From Betaproteobacteria bacterium UBA5216 (GTDB lineage Bacteria > Pseudomonadota > Gammaproteobacteria > Burkholderiales > SG8-41), in contig DHVE01000030.1 in NCBI GenBank assembly GCA_002412495.1, positions 1 to 11,456 on the forward strand: a stretch of DNA of 11,456 nt, written 5' to 3'. This document shows, piece by piece, positions 6,197-11,456 of the stretch. Both the position numbers and the translations under genes were made by a program. Each line of letters starts with the position of its first letter. The stretch's first letter is position 1. The notes under the pieces are model-generated. The model had not been told where the DNA came from, made no database searches, and was given only the letters and a program-made list of their open reading frames with translations.

Positions 6197-7759
6197 ATGC
6201 AGGAATTTTCCCCCATTGGTTCTGAACCGCTTTCAGGCGCTGTCGTCGCGCGGCACGCGCGCGTGGACGCGCGGCGCTGGCGCGTGTGTTGCGAGGACTT
6301 CGCCACGCGCGGCGGGCGCCTGGTCGCGCTGTGGGGTTCGGATTCAGGCGGCAGTTACGAGATGCACGCGGCGCTGGCGGATGCCGATGATCTGGTTGTG
6401 TTGACGGTGCCGCTTGCGGGAACGGCGTATCCCAACATCAGCGACCTTTTTCCCGCGGCCATCCGCATGCAGCGCGCCGCGCAGGATTTGCTGGGCCTGG
6501 TTGCCGACGGCGCCGCGGATACGCGCAAGTGGCTGCGCCATGCCGCGTGGCCGGCGGACACGTTTCCGCTGCGTAAATCAACAGTAGCCACGGAATCGCA
6601 AACCATTGATAATAAAGAGAAAAATAGCCAAGAGCCAGCGGCGATGGATGCCTATTCTTTCGTACAGGTCAGCGGCGACGGTGTGCATGAAATACCGGTC
6701 GGGCCGGTGCATGCGGGTACCATCGAGCCGGGGCATTTCCGGTTTTCGATTGTCGGCGAACGCGTGCTGCGCCTTGAAGAACGACTGGGTTACAAACACA
6801 AAGGCATTGAAAAACGCTTTGAGCAACTGTCGTTAATGGAAGGCGCGAAGCTGGCGGCGCGCGTGTCGGGCGATTCGGCGGCGGCGTTTGGCTGGGCGTA
6901 TGCGATGGCGGTGGAAAGCGCGGTGGATGTCACGCCGCCGCCACGCGCGTTGTGGTTGCGCGCCTTGTTGCTTGAGCGCGAGCGCATCGCGAATCATCTG
7001 GGTGATCTGGGATTTTTGGGCAACGACGCGGGGCTGGCTTTTGGTTTGTCGCAATTTTTGATTTTGAAGGAAGACGTGCTGCGTCTGAATCAGGCGCTGT
7101 TCGGCCATCGCTACCTGATGGACGTGATCGTGCCCGGCGGCGTGGCGCGCGATTTTCCCGATGACGGCGTGGCGCGTGTGCGTGAAGAATGCGCCCGTCT
7201 CGAAGAAACCGTGCGACGGCTGAACCAAATCTACGACGAACATGCGGGTTTGCAGGATCGTTTTGCGGAATGCGGACGCGTGACGCCGGAACTGGCCGCG
7301 CAACTGGGGCTGATCGGGCAGGCGGCGCGTGCCAGCGGACTGACTTGCGACGTGCGTGTGACGCATTCCTGCGTGCCGTATCGCGAACTTGAAGCCAAAA
7401 TCGCCAGCCACAAGGCGGGCGACGTGGCCGCACGCGTGGCGGTGCGTTTCGCCGAGATCGCGGAATCCATCCGCCTGCTGCGGCTGATCGTGGACCGGTT
7501 GCCGTTGGGTGACATTGCCGTGCCATTGCTATCACCGCCGGCGGGTAAATTCGGCATCGGCTGGGTCGAGGGCTGGCGCGGCGATGTATTCGTGGCTCTT
7601 GAAACCGGGCCTGACGGACGAATCGTGCGGCTGCATCCGCGCGATCCGTCGTGGCACAACTGGCCGTTGCTGGAACACGCGATTCTCGGCAACATCGTGC
7701 CGGATTTTCCGTTGATCAATAAATCGTTCAACCTGAGTTACGCCGGGCAGGATTTATAG
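6197..7759 (+). CDS. hyfG: HyfG-like large subunit (NuoC-NuoD fusion) lacking Ni-Fe ligands
   Basis: A 520-residue fusion of a NuoC-like N-terminal part (about 1-130; YPNISDLFPAAIRMQ at 78-92, AQDLLGL at 95-101) and a NuoD-like part (about 150-520; GPVHAGTIEPGHFRFSIVGE at 169-188, GYKHKGIEKRFE at 198-209). Escherichia HyfG is 555 residues. In true [NiFe] hydrogenases the motif after an Arg-Val/Ile pair is CGIC; here it is RVSGDS (222-227). The C-terminal CxxC is replaced by NKSFNLSYAGQDL (508-520). None of the four Ni-Fe ligand cysteines remains. The Tyr that complex I uses for quinone binding in the aligned DRLDY stretch is also not evident (ARVSG here). A hydrophilic linker (126-150), unusually AT-rich in DNA, joins the halves; ATG 6644 at its end could serve as an internal start. 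Inferred: a non-hydrogenase catalytic or coupling subunit of an Ehr-type complex. Confidence 0.9.
   Translation: MQEFSPIGSEPLSGAVVARHARVDARRWRVCCEDFATRGGRLVALWGSDSGGSYEMHAALADADDLVVLTVPLAGTAYPNISDLFPAAIRMQRAAQDLLGLVADGAADTRKWLRHAAWPADTFPLRKSTVATESQTIDNKEKNSQEPAAMDAYSFVQVSGDGVHEIPVGPVHAGTIEPGHFRFSIVGERVLRLEERLGYKHKGIEKRFEQLSLMEGAKLAARVSGDSAAAFGWAYAMAVESAVDVTPPPRALWLRALLLERERIANHLGDLGFLGNDAGLAFGLSQFLILKEDVLRLNQALFGHRYLMDVIVPGGVARDFPDDGVARVREECARLEETVRRLNQIYDEHAGLQDRFAECGRVTPELAAQLGLIGQAARASGLTCDVRVTHSCVPYRELEAKIASHKAGDVAARVAVRFAEIAESIRLLRLIVDRLPLGDIAVPLLSPPAGKFGIGWVEGWRGDVFVALETGPDGRIVRLHPRDPSWHNWPLLEHAILGNIVPDFPLINKSFNLSYAGQDL
7749..7752 (+). promoter_or_regulatory. Ribosome binding site for hyfI
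   Basis: AGGA nine bases before ATG 7762, inside the end of hyfG. It supports this start, which follows the hyfG stop by two bases. Confidence 0.5.
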
Positions 7760-7761
7760 CC

Positions 7762-8277
7762 ATGTTTCAGTTGCTCAAACAAATCGCCCGAACCGGCATC
7801 AAGACCGAGGCTTATCCGCAGCCCGACGACACGCTTCGTGTAACGATGGATCGTTTGCAGGCGGCGGTGCTGGAGCGGTTTCAGGGCTCGCTCGCGATAC
7901 GCCATGTCGATGCAGGCTCATGCAATGGCTGCGAGTTGGAAATCAACCAGTTGAATTGTCCTTATTACAACCTCGAAGGCCTGGGCATCAAATTCGTCGC
8001 CAGCCCGCGTCATGCGGACATGCTGCTGGTGACCGGACCGGTATCGCGCCACATGGAGGTGGCGCTACGGCGCACCTATGACGCAACGCCGGATCCCAAG
8101 CTGGTGGTGGCCATAGGTGATTGCGGCGGCTGCGGCGGCATTTTCGGCGAAAACTACGCCAGCCGCGGGCGTGTATCGAACGTGATTCCGGTGGATGTGG
8201 CGGTGCCGGGTTGCCCGCCGACACCGGTGGCTTTGATGCAGGGGATATTGACGGCGATCAGTGTTCAAAAGCGTTAA
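7762..8277 (+). CDS. hyfI: HyfI-like NuoB-family [4Fe-4S] subunit
   Basis: A 171-residue protein of the NuoB/HycG/HyfI family, the small subunit that carries the [4Fe-4S] cluster nearest the catalytic subunit. Likely ligands are Cys54 and Cys57 (GSCNGCELE), Cys121 (GDCGGCGG) and Cys151 (PGCPPTP). ASPRHADMLLVTGPV (80-94) is the other family signature. Two further cysteines, Cys66 and Cys124, lie close to these motifs and are not in the HycG pattern as I remember it. Unlike HyfG, this subunit looks fully equipped, so electron transfer through the complex remains plausible. Last gene of the operon; a repeat-rich spacer with a possible terminator follows. Confidence 0.94.
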   Translation: MFQLLKQIARTGIKTEAYPQPDDTLRVTMDRLQAAVLERFQGSLAIRHVDAGSCNGCELEINQLNCPYYNLEGLGIKFVASPRHADMLLVTGPVSRHMEVALRRTYDATPDPKLVVAIGDCGGCGGIFGENYASRGRVSNVIPVDVAVPGCPPTPVALMQGILTAISVQKR

Positions 8278-8279
8278 CT

Positions 8280-8436
8280 GCGAAAAACATACCCGCCGCA
8301 AAGACGCGGAGGCACAAAGGTGCAAAGGTGCAAAGGAAACGCAAAGAAGGGCAAAAGCGGAGTTGAATTTCTTTGCAGCGGTTTTTTGAGGCAGTTCTTG
8401 GTGGGCGTCTTTGCGCCTTTGCGGTAAGGTTTTCGC
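8280..8436. repeat. Hairpin-forming GCAAAG repeat element between convergent genes
   Basis: The spacer between the 3' ends of hyfI and the enolase-superfamily gene is built from copies of CAAAG/GCAAAG on its left half and CTTTGC on its right half. Outer arms GCGAAAA (8280-8286) and TTTTCGC (8430-8436) pair. Inside them CCGCAAAGACGC (8296-8307) pairs with GCGTCTTTGCGC (8405-8416, 11 of 12) or in part with CTTTGCGG (8417-8424). Further in, GCAAAGAA (8341-8348) pairs with TTCTTTGC (8369-8376). It could fold as a nested cruciform or long RNA hairpin. It has no coding potential that I recognise. Confidence 0.7.
8341..8387 (+). terminator. Possible terminator of the hyf-like operon
   Basis: GCAAAGAA (8341-8348) and TTCTTTGC (8369-8376) form a perfect eight-pair stem with a 20-base loop, followed after five bases by six T (8382-8387). 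The large loop and the gap before the T-run make it a weak candidate, but its place after the last gene fits. Confidence 0.4.
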
Positions 8437-8439
8437 GTT

Positions 8440-9549
8440 TTAGTTCACGCGATACTTTTGCACCATTTTTTCATCCAGTTCAATACCAAAGCCCGGCAGG
8501 TTCAGCACCTTGATCATGCCGTTTTTCACCTGCGGACGATTGACCCACATCCGCTGCCAGATCGGATCGCGATCCGGATGCGCGAAACATTCGGCGTAGG
8601 TGCCGTGCGGCACGGCGGATAAAAGTTGCGAGGCAATCTGTGCTTCTTCGTGATGTGCCATACGCACACCGGAGGCCGCGCACAGTCCGGCCACGCGCCG
8701 CCAGTCGGTGACGCCGCCGCCTTCGGAGACATCGTAGTTCACGTAATCCACCGCGCCGGCATCCAGCAGCCGCCGCACGCCCTGACAGGTGATTTCGCTC
8801 TGACCTGCGGTGACAGGCATGCGAATGGATTTGCGTACACGCGCCATCATCGCCGCGTCGTCGTGCCACAGGCAGGGCTCCTCGAACCACGCGATGTTCA
8901 GCGGCTCGATCAGGCGCGCGAAGGTAATCGCATCTTGCGCGGACCAGCCGCGATTGGCGTCCACGCAAATCATGAAGTCATTGCCCACGGCCTTGCGCGC
9001 CACGGCCACGCGCTTGGCGTCTTCCGCGGGCGACAAGCCGCCCACCTTGAACTTGCAGCCCGCCATGCCGGCCTTGCGATAGGACTCGACCTCCTTGCCG
9101 AAATCAGCGAGTTTCTTGCCCGGCATGTAGTAGCCGCCTATCGAAATAATCGGCAGCGTGTCGCGATAGCCGCCAAGCAGTTCGCGCACCGATTTACCGA
9201 GCGACTTGCCGATCAGATCCCAGATCGCGCAGTCGATGCACGCGATGGCTTCGAGCAAGATCTTGCGATCACCCTGCGCGGTGGAAAGCGCGAACAGCTT
9301 TTCCCAAATGCGCTCGTATTCGAAAATACTCATGCCCTTCACCAGCGGAAACAAATCCTCGCGCACCATGCGCGCGATCTCGCCTGCGTGGCTGCGGTTG
9401 TCGCCGTTGTAGACGTTGCTGGTGAGGCCATCCTTGGTACGCAGGCGCGTGATCACCGTGCTGCGTTTCAGCACGCTGTATGTGGCGCCGCCGAAGTTCT
9501 GCTTCAGCGGAATGTCGATGGCGATGGCTTCTACGCTAAGGAGTGTCAT
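8440..9549 (-). CDS. Enolase-superfamily enzyme, mandelate racemase subgroup
   Basis: A 369-residue member of the mandelate racemase/muconate lactonizing enzyme family, which abstracts a proton alpha to a carboxylate with Mg2+ help. Visible active-site elements: Lys166 and Lys168 (CKFKVGG), metal ligands Asp197 (VDANRGW) and Glu223 (WFEEP), a third acid in AGQSE (Glu252, or Gln250 replacing it), and Asp273 (NYDVSEGGG) with His299 or His300 (MAHHEE) forming the His-Asp dyad of the mandelate racemase subgroup. An N-terminal capping domain (about 1-125) precedes the barrel. The substrate, probably a sugar acid or other hydroxy acid, cannot be told from sequence. The start ATG (9547-9549) lacks an obvious Shine-Dalgarno. 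It lies 42 bases downstream of metG on the same strand, so it may be co-transcribed with it or use its own promoter. Confidence 0.9.
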   Translation of the reverse strand: MTLLSVEAIAIDIPLKQNFGGATYSVLKRSTVITRLRTKDGLTSNVYNGDNRSHAGEIARMVREDLFPLVKGMSIFEYERIWEKLFALSTAQGDRKILLEAIACIDCAIWDLIGKSLGKSVRELLGGYRDTLPIISIGGYYMPGKKLADFGKEVESYRKAGMAGCKFKVGGLSPAEDAKRVAVARKAVGNDFMICVDANRGWSAQDAITFARLIEPLNIAWFEEPCLWHDDAAMMARVRKSIRMPVTAGQSEITCQGVRRLLDAGAVDYVNYDVSEGGGVTDWRRVAGLCAASGVRMAHHEEAQIASQLLSAVPHGTYAECFAHPDRDPIWQRMWVNRPQVKNGMIKVLNLPGFGIELDEKMVQKYRVN

Positions 9550-9591
9550 GGGATTGGGGTATAAAATTTCAACAAAAACAGATACTTAAAA

Positions 9592-11456
9592 TCACTTCAC
9601 CTTCATGCCCGGCTGCGCGCCACTGTCCGGCGAAAGCAGGAACAGACCCGGCGCGTCCCCGCTCGCGGCGAGCACCATGCCTTCCGACATGCCGAATTTC
9701 ATCTTGCGCGGCGCGAGGTTGGCGACCACGACGGTGTGCTTGCCAATGAGCGTCGCGGGGTCGTAGGCGGACTTGATCCCGGCGAACACCTGGCGCGTGC
9801 CTAATGCACCTACGTCGAGGGTTATCTTCAGCAGTTTGTCGGCGCCTTCTACGTGTTCGGCGTTGGTAATTCTTGCTATGCGCAGATCAACTTTGGCGAA
9901 GTCGTCAATTGTAATGGTCGTCGCGTTAGCGACGCTCGACGCCCCTTCCCCCTTGACGGGGGAAGGTTGGGATGGGGGTGTGGGTGTTGTCACAGATACA
10001 GTTTCCTTCGGTGTATCGAAAAGCGCGTCAAGTTGCTTGGGATCGACGCGCGTCATCAAGTGTTCATAAGTGCCGATTTTGTGATCGTGCGGTAGCGGAC
10101 TGTTAACATCATTCCACGAGAGAGGCGCAAGGTTTAGAAGCTTCTCGACTCGTTTTGCCAAGTCAGGGAGTATAGGCTTAAGGTATATGCTGAGCAGACG
10201 AAAGGCTTCTAGTGCGTCGCTGCAGACCCACAAGAGTCTATCTCGGGCGGATTCGCTAGGATCCTTAGCAATATTCCAAGGCTGGCCGCGGTCAACAAAT
10301 CGATTTACCTGATCGGAGATATCCATAATTCGTCTTATGGCTTTTCCGAATTCGCGTTGATCATAATATTCTGCAATTTCGCGGGAAGCTATTCGAGCAT
10401 CAGAAGCCTGCCCAAATACACTGCCTTCGAAAAGATCAACCGACGCTACACGTCCATCGCATTGTCTTGCAATAAATCCCGCACACCGACTAGCAATATT
10501 CACATACTTGCCAATCAAATCACTATTCACCCGAGCCATAAAATCATCCGGGTTAAAATCGATATCCTCCACCGAGCCATTCAATTTAGCCGCAATGTAA
10601 TACCGCAACCACTCCGGATTCATGCCCAGATCAAGATACCGCAGCGGGCTCAGTCCGGTGCCGCGCGACTTGGACATTTTCTCGCCGCCGAGCTGGATGA
10701 ATCCATGCACGTACACATGGTTCGGCGCTTTGTAGGGCTTGCCCGCGAATTCGAGCATCGCCGGCCAGAACAGGGTGTGGAAATAAATAATGTCCTTGCC
10801 GATGAAGTGAATCTGCTCGGTTTTCGGGTCTTCCAGAAACTTATTGAAGTCGATGCCTACCCGTGTGCAGTAGTTCTTGAAGCTGGCCAGATAACCGATC
10901 GGCGCATCCAGCCACACATAAAAATATTTGCCCGGCGCGTCGGGGATCGGGATGCCGAAGTAGGGCGCGTCGCGCGAGATGTCCCAGTCGCCTAGCTTTT
11001 GATCGCCGTCGCCTTCAAGCCACTCGCGCGCTTTGTTGGCGACTTGCGGTTGCAGGCGACCGGGGGTGTCGAGCCACTCGCGCAAATAGGCCACGCACTT
11101 TTCATCGGAGAGTTTGAAGAAATAATGATCCGAGGTTTTTAAGACGGGCGTGGCGCCCGAAAGCGTTGAGTAGGGGTTAATCAGTTCCGTCGGTGCGTAA
11201 ACCGAACTGCACGCTTCGCAGGCGTCGCCGTATTGATCCTTGGCGTGGCACTTCGGACATTCGCCCTTGATGTAGCGGTCGGCAAGGAACATGCCTTTGA
11301 CCGGATCAAAGTGCTGCTCGACGGGCTTCTTGTAAATCAGGCCCGCTTTGTGGAGCCGTCGATAGACATCTTGCGAAAGCTCGGTGTTTTCCGGCGATTC
11401 GGTGGAATGCCAGTTGTCGAACTGGATGTGAAACCCGTCGAGATACTGCTTGCGGC
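9592..11456 (-). CDS. metG: Methionyl-tRNA synthetase (N-terminus beyond window)
   Basis: About 620 C-terminal residues of MetG, which charges tRNA(Met) with methionine using ATP. The frame runs past the right edge as RKQYLDGFHIQFDNWHSTES, so roughly 60-80 residues with the HIGH motif are missing. Present in order: a zinc knuckle CPKC..CEAC (about 11206-11259), the catalytic domain with YFYVWLDAPIGY, KMSKS (10666-10680), the helical anticodon-binding domain, a Pro/Thr-rich linker, and a C-terminal OB-fold tRNA-binding domain (FAKVDLRIARI, then ANLAPRKMKFG and SEGMVLAAS), as in dimeric MetG. Two anomalies: the linker is encoded partly by a palindromic repeat (about 9941-9987), and roughly 10040-10620 has lower GC and different codon use. 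The frame is intact throughout, so the gene should be functional. Confidence 0.96.
   Translation of the reverse strand, partial: RKQYLDGFHIQFDNWHSTESPENTELSQDVYRRLHKAGLIYKKPVEQHFDPVKGMFLADRYIKGECPKCHAKDQYGDACEACSSVYAPTELINPYSTLSGATPVLKTSDHYFFKLSDEKCVAYLREWLDTPGRLQPQVANKAREWLEGDGDQKLGDWDISRDAPYFGIPIPDAPGKYFYVWLDAPIGYLASFKNYCTRVGIDFNKFLEDPKTEQIHFIGKDIIYFHTLFWPAMLEFAGKPYKAPNHVYVHGFIQLGGEKMSKSRGTGLSPLRYLDLGMNPEWLRYYIAAKLNGSVEDIDFNPDDFMARVNSDLIGKYVNIASRCAGFIARQCDGRVASVDLFEGSVFGQASDARIASREIAEYYDQREFGKAIRRIMDISDQVNRFVDRGQPWNIAKDPSESARDRLLWVCSDALEAFRLLSIYLKPILPDLAKRVEKLLNLAPLSWNDVNSPLPHDHKIGTYEHLMTRVDPKQLDALFDTPKETVSVTTPTPPSQPSPVKGEGASSVANATTITIDDFAKVDLRIARITNAEHVEGADKLLKITLDVGALGTRQVFAGIKSAYDPATLIGKHTVVVANLAPRKMKFGMSEGMVLAASGDAPGLFLLSPDSGAQPGMKVK
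9941..9987. repeat. Palindromic repeat translated within metG
   Basis: CCTTCCCCC (9944-9952) and GGGGGAAGG (9958-9966) form a perfect nine-pair stem with loop TTGAC, followed by TTGGGATGGGGGTGTGGGTG. Read in metG it encodes TPTPPSQPSPVKGEGA. I recognise this pattern as a dispersed intergenic repeat type common in proteobacterial genomes, often mistranslated as PPSQPSP-KGEG peptides. Here it sits in frame in the linker between the anticodon-binding and OB-fold domains, where an insertion is tolerated. Confidence 0.7.

Noticed and set aside
6197..7759. Sequencing error or frameshift as cause of the missing HyfG cysteines
   Set aside because: Frame and flanking conserved residues continue on both sides of SGDS, and the C-terminus ends normally in phase with hyfI two bases later.
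8293..8424. CRISPR-like array, considered because of the repeated GCAAAG units
   Set aside because: Units are only 5-8 bases, irregularly spaced and in both orientations; there are no spacers of constant length and no cas genes.
8626..9564. Plus-strand open frame of 312 codons opposite the enolase-superfamily gene
   Set aside because: Antisense to a gene with complete catalytic motifs; composition is that of a reverse-complement shadow.

Overview
The window looks like a chromosomal segment of a GC-rich proteobacterium, most likely a betaproteobacterium. The main clues are the 23S rRNA 3' end (ACTAATTGCCCGTG followed by GGCTTGATCCTAT), the 5S rRNA sequence, and the general codon use. I cannot name a genus from the sequence alone.

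Layout: (1) 1-376 is the end of an rRNA operon: 23S 3' tail, tRNA-free spacer, 5S rRNA, strong intrinsic terminator. (2) 405-506 holds a minus-strand scrap of an IS3-family transposase OrfA, followed by an acylphosphatase gene (538-810, minus). (3) 1071-8277 is a compact plus-strand operon of six genes, homologous to hyfB, hyfC, hyfE, hyfF, hyfG and hyfI of hydrogenase-4/formate hydrogenlyase. Genes are separated by a few bases or overlap, except for 25 bases before hyfG. (4) 8280-8436 is a repeat-rich, hairpin-forming spacer between two convergent genes. (5) 8440-9549 (minus) encodes an enolase-superfamily enzyme of the mandelate racemase subgroup. (6) 9592-11456 (minus) is metG, running off the right edge with its N-terminus missing.

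The six-gene operon would form a membrane complex with two antiporter-like subunits (HyfB, HyfF), a NuoH-like subunit (HyfC), a NuoK-like subunit (HyfE), and a peripheral pair: a NuoC/NuoD-type fusion (HyfG) and a NuoB-type Fe-S protein (HyfI). HyfG has none of the four cysteines that bind the Ni-Fe centre of true hydrogenases (SGDS replaces CxxC near residues 224-227, and there is no CxxC at the C-terminus). The complex is therefore unlikely to be a hydrogenase and fits the class called Ehr (energy-converting hydrogenase-related) complexes, whose reaction is not settled. No HyfA, HyfD, HyfH, formate dehydrogenase or hydrogenase-maturation gene is present in the window, so its electron donor and acceptor are unknown.

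metG carries two oddities: a palindromic repeat translated in frame in the linker before its C-terminal tRNA-binding domain, and an AT-richer stretch over the anticodon-binding domain that suggests mosaic origin.
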